Positions 15,847 through 25,182 of a stretch of 64,000 bases of DNA are shown in pieces. The notes beneath the pieces were generated by a model that had not been told where the DNA came from, searched no databases, and saw only the letters and a list, made by a program, of their open reading frames with translations. The translations under genes were made by a program, and so were the position numbers. This stretch comes from Acidibrevibacterium fodinaquatile. Its GTDB lineage: Bacteria > Pseudomonadota > Alphaproteobacteria > Acetobacterales > Acetobacteraceae. Numbering within the stretch: the stretch's first letter is position 1; each line of letters starts with the position of its first letter. The DNA lies in contig NZ_CP029176.1 of assembly GCF_003352165.1 (NCBI RefSeq), positions 2,356,001-2,420,000 on the forward strand, in the 5' to 3' direction.

Positions 15847-17118
15847 ATGCGCCTCTGGCTATTCGACCTCACGACGCGCGAACGCCGCACCATGATCGGC
15901 TGCTTCGGCGGCTGGGTGCTCGATGCGCTCGATGTCCAGGTCTACAGCTTCATCATCCCGACGCTGCTCGCGACCTGGCGGATCAGCAAGGGCGAGGCCG
16001 GCTTGCTGGGGACGGTGGCGCTACTCGCCTCAGCCCTCGGCGGGTGGGCCGCCGGCGCGCTGGCCGATCGCCTGGGCAGGGTGCGGGTATTGCAAATCGC
16101 CATTCTCTGGTACGCCGGTTTCACGTTTCTCAGCGGATTTTCGTGGAATTTCGGCGCGCTGTTCCTCTGCCGCGCCGGCCAGGGCATCGGCTTCGGCGGC
16201 GAATGGGCGGCGGGCGCGGTGTTGATGGGCGAAGTCATCCGCGATCGCTATCGCGGCCGCGCCGTCGGCCTGGTGCAAAGCGGCTGGGCGGTGGGGTGGG
16301 CGGCAGCGGCGATACTCTACACGCTGGCCTTCGCGACCCTGCCGGAGGGGCTGGCCTGGCGGGTGCTGTTCTGGATCGGCCTCGCCCCGGCCGGGCTCGT
16401 CTTCTGGCTGCGCCGCTATGTCCCCGAACCCGCTCTCTATCGCGCGCAAGCCCCGCGGCGCGAGACCATGGCGCAATTCTTCGCGGTGCTACGCCCACCC
16501 TATCTCGCGCGGACGCTAAAAATCTCGCTGATGGTGATGGGCGCGCAGGCGAGCAATTATTCCGTCTCGACCTGGCTTCCGACCTATCTCAAGACCGTGC
16601 GCGGCTTGTCCGCCGTCAATACTGGGGGCTATCTCCTGCTCCATATCCTCGGCGCGTTTCTCGGCTTCGTGCTCGGGGCTTATTGCGCGGATGCGCTCGG
16701 GCGCAAGCCGACGTTTGCGATCTCGGCGCTGGGCTCGGCGGTGATGATCCCGCTCTATCTCTTCCTGCCGCTCGACGACCACATGATCCTGCTGCTCGGC
16801 CTGCCGCTCGGGGTGGTTCTCTACATGATGTTTTCGGCGATGGGGCCGTTCATGACCGAGATGTACCCGACCGCGGTGCGCGGCGTCGGGCAGGGTTTTT
16901 GCTACAGCGCCGGGCGCGCGGCGGGGGCGCTGTTTCCGGCGATGATTGGCTTTCTCGCCGACCGGCTCGGGCTTGGCCCGGCGATCGCGCTCTTTGGCTT
17001 CGCCGCCTGCGCGCTGATGCTGGCAGCGCTCGCGATGCTGCCCGAAACCGCTGGCCGCGCCCTCGACAATGCCCCTCTCCCGGAGCCCGCCGATGCCGCC
17101 CCCAACCATGCCGACTGA
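15847..17118 (+). CDS. MFS transporter, metabolite:H+ symporter (AAHS/sialate-permease-like) type
   Basis: 423 residues with about 12 transmembrane segments. Between helices 2 and 3 lies GALADRLGRVRVL, the MFS signature; helix 4-5 carries RAGQGIGFGGEWAAGAVLMGE, typical of sugar- and aromatic-acid:H+ symporters. A repeat of the loop motif is CADALGRKPTFAI. Its 3' end overlaps the amidohydrolase gene, which overlaps the hydratase gene, so uptake of the substrate metabolised by those two enzymes is likely. The substrate could be an aromatic or organic acid. Confidence 0.82.
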   Translation: MRLWLFDLTTRERRTMIGCFGGWVLDALDVQVYSFIIPTLLATWRISKGEAGLLGTVALLASALGGWAAGALADRLGRVRVLQIAILWYAGFTFLSGFSWNFGALFLCRAGQGIGFGGEWAAGAVLMGEVIRDRYRGRAVGLVQSGWAVGWAAAAILYTLAFATLPEGLAWRVLFWIGLAPAGLVFWLRRYVPEPALYRAQAPRRETMAQFFAVLRPPYLARTLKISLMVMGAQASNYSVSTWLPTYLKTVRGLSAVNTGGYLLLHILGAFLGFVLGAYCADALGRKPTFAISALGSAVMIPLYLFLPLDDHMILLLGLPLGVVLYMMFSAMGPFMTEMYPTAVRGVGQGFCYSAGRAAGALFPAMIGFLADRLGLGPAIALFGFAACALMLAALAMLPETAGRALDNAPLPEPADAAPNHAD

Positions 17119-17980
17119 GCGCCCGCTCTGCCCGCCGCCCAAGCCACCCTCGGCGCCGCGCGCGCGGGCGCCTTCGGGTGCGACCGACTGCCATTTCCAT
17201 ATCTTCGGCCCCTATGATCGTTTCCCGCTCAGCCCCGGGCGCAGCTATGACGCGCCGGAAGCGGGCATCGAAGCCTATCGCGCCATGGCCGGGGTGCTCG
17301 GGCTTTCGCGCCAGATCGTCGTGCAGGCAAGCATTTTCGGCACCGATAATGCCTGCACGCTGGATGCCGTCGCCGCGTTCGGCCGGGCAAACGCACGCGC
17401 GATCGCGGTGATCGATGACGCCGTCACGGCGCCGGAACTCGCGAAACTCGAAGCCGGCGGCGTCGTCGGTGTTCGGTTCAACGCCGTCAGCGGCAACGGC
17501 ACGCCGCTCGACCAAATCGAGGCGCTCGCCGCCCGGATCGCGCCGCTCGGCTGGCATCTGCAGCTCTATGTCGACGGCGCGGCGCTGATCGCACTCGCGC
17601 CCCGGCTTTCGGCGCTTCCGGTGCCGGTGGTGCTCGATCACATGGGCGGGATACGGGCCGCCGCCGGGACCGAGGATCCGGCGTTTCAGGCGCTGCGGCG
17701 CCTCCTCGATACCGGCCGCGCCTGGGTCAAACTCTGCGGCTATCGGAGTTCCTCAGGGCCGCCTTACGCCGACCTCCTGGCGCCGGCGCGCGCGCTCATC
17801 GCGCACGCGCCCGAGCGCTGCCTCTGGGGCACCGATTGGCCGCATCCCCATCTCGAAGGCCGCGCCATGCCCGATGACGGCGTTCTCCTCGACCTTCTTT
17901 ACGACTGGGCCGGGACAGATGCCGCGGTTCGGCGTATCCTCGTCGATAACCCCGCCATTTTGTATGGATTTGACCGATGA
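17093..17980 (+). CDS. Amidohydrolase-family lactonase/hydrolase (2-pyrone-4,6-dicarboxylate lactonase-like)
   Basis: 295 residues with the amidohydrolase-2 TIM-barrel pattern: TDCHFHIFGPYDRFPL early, VVLDHMGGI in the middle, VKLCGYRSS, and the late GTDWPHPH metal/active-site motif. The HFHIFGP and GTDWPHPH signatures are those of the LigI group, which hydrolyses 2-pyrone-4,6-dicarboxylate in protocatechuate 4,5-cleavage, although many relatives have other lactone substrates. A GGAG site precedes ATG 17093; ATG 17108 is possible. It lies between a symporter and an enoyl-CoA hydratase, so an organic-acid or aromatic catabolic role is likely. Confidence 0.8.
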   Translation: MPPPTMPTERPLCPPPKPPSAPRARAPSGATDCHFHIFGPYDRFPLSPGRSYDAPEAGIEAYRAMAGVLGLSRQIVVQASIFGTDNACTLDAVAAFGRANARAIAVIDDAVTAPELAKLEAGGVVGVRFNAVSGNGTPLDQIEALAARIAPLGWHLQLYVDGAALIALAPRLSALPVPVVLDHMGGIRAAAGTEDPAFQALRRLLDTGRAWVKLCGYRSSSGPPYADLLAPARALIAHAPERCLWGTDWPHPHLEGRAMPDDGVLLDLLYDWAGTDAAVRRILVDNPAILYGFDR

Positions 17981-18786
17981 GCACGCTTTTGCATCCCACC
18001 ACCACAACCGAAACCACGCCGCTGCTGCGCCGTGATGAAAACGGCGTCGCCTTCCTCACCTTGAACCGCCCCGCCGCGCGCAACGCCCTCTCGATCGCGC
18101 TGATGACCGCGCTGGAGGCCGAACTCGCCGCGATCGCGCGCGATGAGGCGGTAAAAGTGGTGGTGATCGGTGGCGCCGGGCCAGCTTTCTGCGCCGGCCA
18201 CGATCTTCGCGAAATGCGCGCGACCCCCGACCGCGCCACCTATGAAGCGCTATTCTCGCAATGCTCGCGGCTGATGCTCGCGATCACCCATCTGCCGAAA
18301 CCGGTGATCGCCCGCGTCCACGGCATCGCGACCGCCGCCGGCTGTCAGCTCGTCGCGACATGCGATCTCGCGATCGCAACCGAGACCGCGCGCTTTGCGA
18401 CCCCCGGCGTCAATATCGGGCTATTTTGCTCGACACCGATGGTGGCGCTGACCCGCGCCGTCTCGCGCAAGGCGGCGATGGCGATGCTGCTCACCGGCGA
18501 GATGATCGAAGCCCGCGAAGCGCTCCGCATCGGGCTTGTCAATCACGTGGTGCCGGAGGCGGCGCTCGATCAGGCGGTCGCCGAACTCGCCGGCAAGATC
18601 GCTGGCAAAAGCCCGCTGACGGTCGCGATCGGCAAGGAAGCCTTCTATCGCCAGGCCGAGATGCCGCTCGAAGCCGCCTATGCCTACGCTGCCGAAACCA
18701 TGACCCGGAACATGCTGGCACGCGACGCCGAGGAAGGGATCGACGCCTTTTTGCAAAAGCGCACGCCGGTCTGGCAGGGATGTTAA
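17977..18786 (+). CDS. Enoyl-CoA hydratase/isomerase family protein
   Basis: 269 residues of the crotonase fold. The oxyanion-hole segments are AFCAGHDLREM and HGIATAAGCQLVATCDLAIA. FATPGVNIGLFCSTPMVALTR and ALRIGLVNHVV follow in the standard order. The sequence resembles the ECHDC3-like hydratases. The catalytic Glu of classical hydratases (in the GCE-type loop) is replaced in GCQLV, so the reaction may be isomerisation or another crotonase chemistry. Its ATG overlaps the stop of the amidohydrolase gene (ATGA), indicating coupling. It ends just before composite repeat R2. Confidence 0.85.
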   Translation: MSTLLHPTTTTETTPLLRRDENGVAFLTLNRPAARNALSIALMTALEAELAAIARDEAVKVVVIGGAGPAFCAGHDLREMRATPDRATYEALFSQCSRLMLAITHLPKPVIARVHGIATAAGCQLVATCDLAIATETARFATPGVNIGLFCSTPMVALTRAVSRKAAMAMLLTGEMIEAREALRIGLVNHVVPEAALDQAVAELAGKIAGKSPLTVAIGKEAFYRQAEMPLEAAYAYAAETMTRNMLARDAEEGIDAFLQKRTPVWQGC

Positions 18787-18797
18787 AGAAGAAACTG

Positions 18798-18916
18798 GTT
18801 CTTTTTTGAAAAAAAGAACTTTTCCCAGTGGGGCAGTGCCTGCGGCACTGCCCGCTCCGAGAAACGAAAGAAAGTCTTTTCGCTTCTTTTTCTTCAGAAA
18901 AAGAAGAGTCTTTCTT
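18798..18916. repeat. Composite palindromic repeat R2 (order A-C-B on the plus strand), complete form
   Basis: The same element as R1 in the opposite orientation, between the convergent enoyl-CoA hydratase and aceA genes. Unit A: GTTCTTTTTT and AAAAAGAAC arms (18798-18819). Hairpin C: GGGCAGTGCC/GGCACTGCCC around TGC (18831-18853), a perfect 10-bp stem. Unit B: CTTCTTTTTC/GAAAAAGAAG around TTCA (18883-18906), nested inside AAGAAAG/CTTTCTT (18868-18916). Confidence 0.88.
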
Positions 18917-18931
18917 AGCTTTTTAGCCGGC

Positions 18932-20326
18932 TCAGGCGTTGGCGATCGCGGCGTTGCGCGCCCAGTCATGGGCGTGATCGATACCGTGGTCGTATTGATC
19001 GTGCTCGGCAGCGGTTTCGGCGTGGTCGTGGAACTGCGCCGTCTCGGTGCTGCCGGCCATCGCCGTCGTCGAGGCTTTGCCCGCCGAGATCGCCAGCGCG
19101 ACGGCGTCGAAATAGCTGGTGCCGACCTCGCGCTGATGACGGGTTGCGGTGTAGCCCTCGCTTTCGGCCGCGAATTCCGCCTGCTGCAGCTCTGAATAGG
19201 CCGCCATGCCGCGTTCCTTGTAGCCGCGCGCGAGTTGGAACATCGAATGGTTCAGGCTGTGGAAACCCGCCAGCGTCACGAACTGGAATTTGTAGCCCAT
19301 GCTCGCGATCGCCGCCTGGAAACCGGCGATCTTTTCCGGCGAGAGCTTTTTCTGCCAGTTGAAGCTCGGCGAGCAATTATAGGCCAGCATCTTGCCCGGG
19401 AAGCGCTTGTGGATGGCATTGGCGAAGCGCTCGGCTTCCTCGAGATTGGGCTCGCTGGTCTCCCACCACAAAAGATCGGCGTATGGCGCATAGGCGAGCG
19501 AGCGAGCGATCGCATATTCGACGCCAAGACCGGGGCGGATGCGGAAAAACCCTTCGGCGGTGCGCTCGCCGGTGAGGAATGGCCGGTCGCGCTCGTCGAC
19601 ATCGGTGGTCAACAATTGCGCGGCGTGGCTGTCGGTACGGCAGAGCAGCACGGTCGGCACGCCCTCGACGTCGGCGGCGAGGCGGGCGGCATTGAGGGTG
19701 CGGATATGCTGGCTGATCGGCACCAGAACCTTGCCGCCAAGATGGCCGCATTTCTTTTCCGAGGCCAATTGGTCCTCGAAATGCACGCCCGCCGCGCCGG
19801 CCTCGATCATCGCCTTCATCAGCTCGAAGGCATTGAGCGCGCCACCGAACCCGGCCTCGGCGTCGGCGACGATCGGCGCCATCCAATAGGTCGAGACATC
19901 GCCCTCGCTCCGCGCGATCTGATCGGCGCGGCGGAGGGCGCCATTGATGCGCTTGACCACCGACGGCACCGAATTCACCGGATAGAGTGATTGATCGGGA
20001 TACATCTCGCCAGCGAGATTGGCATCCGCCGCCACCTGCCAGCCGGAGAGATAGATCGCTTTCAGCCCCGCTTTCACCTGCTGCATCGCCTGATTGCCGG
20101 TGAGCGCGCCGAGGGTGGGAACGAAGGGCTCGGTCTTGAGCAGATGCCAAAGCCGCTGCGCGCCCATTTCGGCGAGCGTGTGGCGGACGCGGAAGCTGCC
20201 CGAGAGGCGCGCGACGTCTTCTGCGCTATAATCGCGCGTGATGCCGGCGAAACGTTCCGGGTCATGCCCGGCCGGGCTGGACATGCCATCCGGGGCAAAA
20301 AAAGGCGAGGGAAGGGTCGGGCGCAT
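18932..20326 (-). CDS. aceA: Isocitrate lyase, with a His-rich C-terminal tail
   Basis: AceA splits isocitrate to glyoxylate and succinate, the first step of the glyoxylate shunt. The 464-residue protein has the active-site loop [29 protein letters not shown] and NCSPSFNW. The start at 20326 has AAGGAG six bases upstream. After the usual end of the family (STETAQFH) there are about 30 further residues carrying six histidines among Asp and Glu, which could bind metal. It is divergent from a RamB/ScfR-type regulator, a family known to control this gene. Malate synthase is not in the window. Confidence 0.95.
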   Translation of the reverse strand: MRPTLPSPFFAPDGMSSPAGHDPERFAGITRDYSAEDVARLSGSFRVRHTLAEMGAQRLWHLLKTEPFVPTLGALTGNQAMQQVKAGLKAIYLSGWQVAADANLAGEMYPDQSLYPVNSVPSVVKRINGALRRADQIARSEGDVSTYWMAPIVADAEAGFGGALNAFELMKAMIEAGAAGVHFEDQLASEKKCGHLGGKVLVPISQHIRTLNAARLAADVEGVPTVLLCRTDSHAAQLLTTDVDERDRPFLTGERTAEGFFRIRPGLGVEYAIARSLAYAPYADLLWWETSEPNLEEAERFANAIHKRFPGKMLAYNCSPSFNWQKKLSPEKIAGFQAAIASMGYKFQFVTLAGFHSLNHSMFQLARGYKERGMAAYSELQQAEFAAESEGYTATRHQREVGTSYFDAVALAISAGKASTTAMAGSTETAQFHDHAETAAEHDQYDHGIDHAHDWARNAAIANA

Positions 20327-20466
20327 GGTGGGCTCCTTGAATGCGAACAACACAGCGAAGCAGGATCGCGGTCGTAAAATTTTCACATTGCGCTCGCGAA
20401 GAAAAGCGGCAAATTAGCGGAAACCCTTGGAACTTGTGGCAATATTGACAGGCAACACGGGAATTT

Positions 20467-20481
20467 TGTAAAGGCTGTAAA
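20467..20481. promoter_or_regulatory. Direct repeat in the aceA-regulator intergenic region
   Basis: TGTAAA occurs at 20467-20472 and again at 20476-20481, a 9-bp period, immediately before the ATG of the RamB-like gene (20483). In a 156-bp divergent intergenic region this is a plausible autoregulatory or aceA-control site. No experimental motif is matched, so this is a suggestion only. Confidence 0.25.
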
Positions 20482-20482
20482 T

Positions 20483-21874
20483 ATGACCGGACCGCTGATC
20501 GGCCGCACCATCCGGCGCCTCCGCCAGGAGCACGGGCTGACGCAGCAAGCGCTCGCCGCCCGGCTCGGCATTTCGGCGAGCTATCTCAACCTCATCGAAC
20601 ATGACCAGCGCAGCGTCACCGCCGGTCTGTTGCTCAAGCTCGCGGAGATTTTCCGGATTGAACTCGCTGAACTCTCTGGCGCCCAGGAACGGCAATTGGA
20701 GGTCGGGCTGCGCGAGGTCTTCGCCGACCCGTTGCTGGGCGCCGAGACCATTGCCGAGGCCGAGATCGAAACCCTGGCGGCGAGCGCCCCCAACGCCGCC
20801 CGCGCGGTGCTCGCGCTCTATCGCGCCTGGCGGGTCGCGCGCGAGGATGCGAGCGGCATCGCGCTGCCCTCGGGGCGGCGGATCCTGCTGCCCAACGAGG
20901 AAGCGCGGGACGTGTTCGATGACCATGCCAATTATTTTCCGGCGCTCGAGACCGCGGCCGAAGCGATCGCCGGCGAACTCGACGCCGCGCCCGCCGAGCG
21001 CAACCATGCCATCGCCGAGCGTCTGCGCCGCCATCATGGCATCGCCGTCGTGGTCAGGGCGCTCGAGGGTTTGCGCGCTTATGACGCCGAGGCACGGCGG
21101 CTCACCCTCTCGGAATCGCTGCCACGCGAAAGCCGCGGCTTTCACATGGCGTTTCAGCTAGCCCTTCTGGAAGCAGCCGACGCGGTCGAAACGGTGCTAG
21201 CCGAGGTCAAGCCCTCGACACCGGAGGCGGTCGCGCTCATCCGGATCGGGCTTTTGAATTACACCGCCGGGGCGCTTCTGATGCCCTACCTGCCCTATCG
21301 CGAGGCCGCCGCCGCGCTGCGCCACGACATGGAGGCGCTGGCGGCGCGCTTTGGCGTCTCGTTCGAGCAGGCCTGCCAGCGGCTTTCCACGCTGCAGCGC
21401 CCGGGCGCCCGTGGCGTGCCGTTTTTCTTCCTCCGCGTCGATCCCGCTGGCAATGTCTCCAAGCGGTTTTCCGCCGCCGGCTTTCCCTTCGCGCGCTATG
21501 GCGGCTCCTGTCCGCGCTGGGTGGTGCATACCGCCTTCGCGAGCCCCGGCGTGGTTCGGGTGCAGGTCGCGGAACTGCCCGATGGCACGCGCTTTCTGTG
21601 CTTTGCCCGCACCGTCACCGGCGTTGCCGCGCGCTGGGGCGAGCCGCCGCCGGTGCACGTCGTCGCCATGGGCAGCCCGCTCACCTATGCCGCCGATATC
21701 GTCTATGCCGAAGGGCTCGATCTCGAACGCGCCGCGGTCGGCATCGGGCTCTCCTGCCGGCTCTGCGAACGCCCAGATTGCCGCTCGCGCGCTTTCCCGC
21801 CGCTCGAACACCGGCTCGCTTTCGACCCGCTGCGCCGCGGCGCAAGCCCCTATCCGTTCGAGGCGAAGCGCTAG
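20483..21874 (+). CDS. RamB/ScfR-type XRE transcriptional regulator (HTH, ImmA/IrrE-like, DUF2083)
   Basis: 463 residues. The N-terminal HTH is TIRRLRQEHGLTQQALAARL, with YLNLIEHDQRSVT in the recognition region. The middle resembles the ImmA/IrrE metalloprotease domain, but the HExxH zinc motif is absent (FQLALLEAAD). The C-terminal DUF2083 domain ends with the Cys cluster CRLCERPDCRSRAFPP. Relatives regulate acetate, propionate and glyoxylate metabolism in response to acyl-CoA, which fits its divergent position next to aceA. It probably acts on the 156-bp intergenic region. Confidence 0.88.
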   Translation: MTGPLIGRTIRRLRQEHGLTQQALAARLGISASYLNLIEHDQRSVTAGLLLKLAEIFRIELAELSGAQERQLEVGLREVFADPLLGAETIAEAEIETLAASAPNAARAVLALYRAWRVAREDASGIALPSGRRILLPNEEARDVFDDHANYFPALETAAEAIAGELDAAPAERNHAIAERLRRHHGIAVVVRALEGLRAYDAEARRLTLSESLPRESRGFHMAFQLALLEAADAVETVLAEVKPSTPEAVALIRIGLLNYTAGALLMPYLPYREAAAALRHDMEALAARFGVSFEQACQRLSTLQRPGARGVPFFFLRVDPAGNVSKRFSAAGFPFARYGGSCPRWVVHTAFASPGVVRVQVAELPDGTRFLCFARTVTGVAARWGEPPPVHVVAMGSPLTYAADIVYAEGLDLERAAVGIGLSCRLCERPDCRSRAFPPLEHRLAFDPLRRGASPYPFEAKR

Positions 21875-21888
21875 TCGGAAATGCGGAT

Positions 21889-21905
21889 CCGGGGCCGAGC
21901 CCCGG
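21889..21905. terminator. GC-rich hairpin between convergent regulator and typA genes
   Basis: CCGGGGC (21889-21895), loop CGA, GCCCCGG (21899-21905), followed on the plus strand by a T-rich stretch (CCTTCCTTTA). It lies in the 38-bp gap between convergent genes and could end transcription from the left. It is unrelated to the AT-rich repeats. Confidence 0.45.
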
Positions 21906-21912
21906 CCTTCCT

Positions 21913-23736
21913 TTACGCCGCTTCGGTCCGCCGTTCGGCGCGCTTTCTGTCATGCGGGTCGAGATGGCGCTTGCGCAGCCGAATCGCGCCTGGCGTCACT
22001 TCCACCAATTCGTCGTCCTCGACATAGGCGATCGCCTGTTCGAGCGACATCCGCCGCGGCGGGATCAGCAGCATGGCGTCGTCCTTGCCGGCGGCGCGGA
22101 TATTGGTGAGCTTCTTTTCCTTGATCGGATTGACCTCGAGATCGTTCTCGCGGGAATGCTCGCCGAGGATCATCCCGACATAGACCTTCTCGCCCGGGCC
22201 GATGAAGAGCGTGCCACGCTCCTGGAGGTAAAACAGCGCATAATGCACGGCGACGCCATCGGCGTTGGAGATCAGAGCGCCGTTCCGCCGCCCCTCGATC
22301 ACCCCGCGCCAGGGCGTATAGCCGGCAAAGAGCCGGTTCATCACCCCCGAGCCACGGGTATCGGTGAGAAACTCGCCATGATAGCCAATCAGCCCGCGCG
22401 ACGGGATGGAGAATACCAGCCTGGTCTTGCCGCCACCCGAGGGCCGCATCTCGACCAGCTCGCCCTTGCGGCGGCCGAGTTTCTCGACGACAACACCGGC
22501 ATAGGGCTCATCGACATCGACCACCACTTCCTCGAGCGGCTCCTCGCGTTCGCCGGTTTCGGGATTGGTGCGCGTCAGCACGCGCGGGCGGCCGATGGCA
22601 AGCTCGAACCCTTCGCGGCGCATGGTTTCGATCAGGACGCCGAGCTGCAATTCGCCACGCCCGGCGACCTCGAACGCCTCGGTCTCGGCGCTGTCGCTGA
22701 TACGGATCGCGACATTGCCCTCTGCTTCGCGGTAGAGGCGGTCGCGGATCTGGCGCGAGGTGACCTTGCTGCCCTCACGCCCGGCGAGCGGACCGTCATT
22801 GATGCGGAAGGTCATCGCCAGCGTCGGCGGGTCGATCGGGCTCGCGGGCAGGGCGGCGGCAAGATCCGGCGCCCCGATGGTCTCCGGCACGGTTGCCTCG
22901 GCGAGCCCCGCGATGGCGACGATGTCGCCGGCAACGGCTTCGTCCGCCGCCACCCGTTCCAGCCCGCGAAACGTGAGCAGCTTGGTGAGCCGCCCGGTTT
23001 CGACGACGCTGCCATCGGCGCGCAGCACCTTGAGCGGCATGTTGAGGCGCGCCCGTCCCTGCTCGATCCGCCCGGTCAGCACGCGGCCAAGGAAATTGTC
23101 GTATTCCAGGATCGCGGCGACCATGGCGAACGGTGCCTCGGTCTCGACCTTCGGGGCGGGCACATGGCGGAGGACAAGGTCAAATAGCGCCGAGAGATCG
23201 GTGCGCGGCCCGTCCAGCGTCGCATCCGCCCAGCCTTGCCGGCCGGAGGCGTAAAGCATGGGAAAATCGAGCTGATCTTCATCGGCGCCGAGGGCTGCGA
23301 AGAGATCGAACACCTCGTCATGCACCTCGTCGGGGCGGGCATCGGCGCGATCGACCTTGTTGACCACGACGATAGGGCGCAGCCCGCGCGCCAAGGCCTT
23401 GCCGACGACGAACTTGGTCTGCGGCAGCACGCCCTCGGCGGCATCGACCAGCACCAGCGCGCCATCGACCATGTTTAGGATACGTTCGACCTCGCCGCCG
23501 AAATCGGCGTGGCCGGGGGTATCGACGAGATTGATGCGGGTCTCGCGCCAGACCACGCTCGCGACCTTGGCAAGGATGGTGATGCCGCGCTCGCGCTCCA
23601 AATCGTTGCGGTCGAGCGCCCGCTCGGCGACGTGCTGATTGTCGCGAAACGCGCCGGATTGGCGCAGAAGCTGGTCGACCAGGGTGGTCTTGCCATGGTC
23701 GACATGGGCAATGATAGCGATATTGCGTAGGGTCAT
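21913..23736 (-). CDS. typA: Translational GTPase TypA/BipA
   Basis: 607 residues. The GTPase motifs are [10 protein letters not shown] (P-loop), DTPGHADFG (G3) and NKVDRADA (G4). The C-terminal BipA-specific part ([32 protein letters not shown]) follows. TypA binds ribosomes and supports 50S assembly and stress growth. The start at 23736 ([18 protein letters not shown]) is fixed by homology; the reading frame continues upstream without family similarity. It is divergent from recX. Confidence 0.95.
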   Translation of the reverse strand: MTLRNIAIIAHVDHGKTTLVDQLLRQSGAFRDNQHVAERALDRNDLERERGITILAKVASVVWRETRINLVDTPGHADFGGEVERILNMVDGALVLVDAAEGVLPQTKFVVGKALARGLRPIVVVNKVDRADARPDEVHDEVFDLFAALGADEDQLDFPMLYASGRQGWADATLDGPRTDLSALFDLVLRHVPAPKVETEAPFAMVAAILEYDNFLGRVLTGRIEQGRARLNMPLKVLRADGSVVETGRLTKLLTFRGLERVAADEAVAGDIVAIAGLAEATVPETIGAPDLAAALPASPIDPPTLAMTFRINDGPLAGREGSKVTSRQIRDRLYREAEGNVAIRISDSAETEAFEVAGRGELQLGVLIETMRREGFELAIGRPRVLTRTNPETGEREEPLEEVVVDVDEPYAGVVVEKLGRRKGELVEMRPSGGGKTRLVFSIPSRGLIGYHGEFLTDTRGSGVMNRLFAGYTPWRGVIEGRRNGALISNADGVAVHYALFYLQERGTLFIGPGEKVYVGMILGEHSRENDLEVNPIKEKKLTNIRAAGKDDAMLLIPPRRMSLEQAIAYVEDDELVEVTPGAIRLRKRHLDPHDRKRAERRTEAA

Positions 23737-23905
23737 GGGGATGATCGCGCCTCGGTATGCTGCGCCGCACAGATAGCGAGGCCGGGCCGGGATTGCGAGC
23801 AATAAATCAGAGATAAATCCAACGACTGCCTGCCATGCGCGTTTTCCCCCTCGCCCCCGGCGGTGGGCGGTTTGCGCGCGAAGCTGTGCATGGCATCCTG
23901 CCTCA

Positions 23906-24481
23906 GTGAACGAAACACCCGACACGCCGGCGCTCAGCGAGGCGGCGCTGCATGAGGCGGCGCTCGCCCATCTCGCCCGCTATGGGGCAACCGAGGCCGG
24001 GCTTTTGCGCGTGCTCGAGCGGCGCATTCTGCGCTGGCGGCGCGCTGCCACGGGGGATGCCGAAACCTTGGACAGAGCGGCGGCGGCGGCGCGGCTGGCC
24101 GCGCGGCGTATCGTCGCGCAGCTCGCCGCGGCGGGCGGCGTCGATGATGCTGCCTTCGCGCATGCCCGCGCCGCCCGCCTTAATCGTTCCGGGCGGTCGC
24201 GCCGGGCGATCGCCGCCCATCTCGCAGCGCACGGGGTTGCCCCCGAAATTGCTGCAGCAAGCCTCCCCGAGACCGCCGAGAGCGAACTCGCCGCCGCCCT
24301 GATTCTCGCCCGCCGCCGCCGCCTCGGCCCCTTTCGCACCGTTCCCGAAACCGCGCCGGGGCGCGAACTCGCGGCACTGGCGCGGGCGGGTTTTTCGCGA
24401 GTCATCGCCGAGCAGGCGCTGGCCATGAGCCCAGACGCGGCGCTCGCCCTGGTGTTGCGCGTCCGGCGCGGCGACGCATGA
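23906..24481 (+). CDS. recX: RecX-family regulatory protein
   Basis: 191 residues, highly Ala/Arg-rich and helical. ALAHLARYGATEAGLLRVLERRI is the first RecX triple-helix repeat, and SRRAIAAHLAAHGVAPEIAA and GFSRVIAEQAL continue the pattern. RecX binds RecA filaments and limits recombinase activity. The start is GTG 23906. The azlC gene overlaps its stop codon (ATGA). recA itself is not in the window. Confidence 0.8.
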   Translation: MNETPDTPALSEAALHEAALAHLARYGATEAGLLRVLERRILRWRRAATGDAETLDRAAAAARLAARRIVAQLAAAGGVDDAAFAHARAARLNRSGRSRRAIAAHLAAHGVAPEIAAASLPETAESELAAALILARRRRLGPFRTVPETAPGRELAALARAGFSRVIAEQALAMSPDAALALVLRVRRGDA

Positions 24482-25182
24482 CCACCGCGAGCTTCACCGC
24501 CGCAGGCTTCGCGCGCGGCGCCCGGCGCAGCCTCGCGCTCGCGTTGGGGCTCGCGCCGTTCGGGCTCGTCGTCGGTGTGCTGGCCGCCGGCAAGGGGCTT
24601 TCACTGGCCGAAATCGGGCTGATGAGTGGTTTGGTTTTCGCCGGCGCGAGCCAGATTCTCGCGCTCGATCTCTGGACCCATCCGGCGCCGGTGCTTGCCG
24701 TGAGTTTTGCCGCGTTCGCCGTCAATCTCCGCATGGCGCTGATGGGGCCGGCGCTCACGCCGTGGCTCGAGCGGCTTTCGGGCTGGCGGCTTTGGGGCAA
24801 TCTCTTTCTCCTCGTCGATCACGGCTTCGCGCTCGCCATCGCCGAGGGCCGCAAGGGCGAGCGCGATGGCGGCTTTCTGTTCGGCGCCGGTTTCGCGCTC
24901 TGGTGCGCCTGGCTCGCATGCAGCCTCGCCGGGCACCTTCTCGGCGCCACACTCCACCCACCGCGCGGCCATCCCCTGTTCTTCGCCGCGCTCGCCGCCT
25001 TCATCAGCCTCCTGGTGCCGCTCTGGCGCGGCCGCCATGATGCCCTGCCCTGGCTCGCCGCCGCTATCGTTGCACTCCCAGTCGCGCATTTTGCGCCGCG
25101 CGGCGCTTGGCACGTGGTCGCCGCAGCGCTCGCCGGCGGCCTGGTCGGCGCCTTTCGCGAACGCCAGCGCGCCCGGTCATGA
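24478..25182 (+). CDS. azlC: AzlC-family branched-chain amino acid exporter, large subunit
   Basis: 234 residues, mostly hydrophobic, about seven helices. The N-terminal GFARGARRSLALALGLAPFGLVVGVLA and SGLVFAGASQILALDLW followed by AVNLRMALMGPAL are AzlC/BrnF signatures. Together with the small AzlD subunit encoded next, it exports branched-chain amino acids or related compounds. It overlaps both recX (ATGA) and azlD (ATGA), so all three are translated together. Confidence 0.9.
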   Translation: MTTASFTAAGFARGARRSLALALGLAPFGLVVGVLAAGKGLSLAEIGLMSGLVFAGASQILALDLWTHPAPVLAVSFAAFAVNLRMALMGPALTPWLERLSGWRLWGNLFLLVDHGFALAIAEGRKGERDGGFLFGAGFALWCAWLACSLAGHLLGATLHPPRGHPLFFAALAAFISLLVPLWRGRHDALPWLAAAIVALPVAHFAPRGAWHVVAAALAGGLVGAFRERQRARS

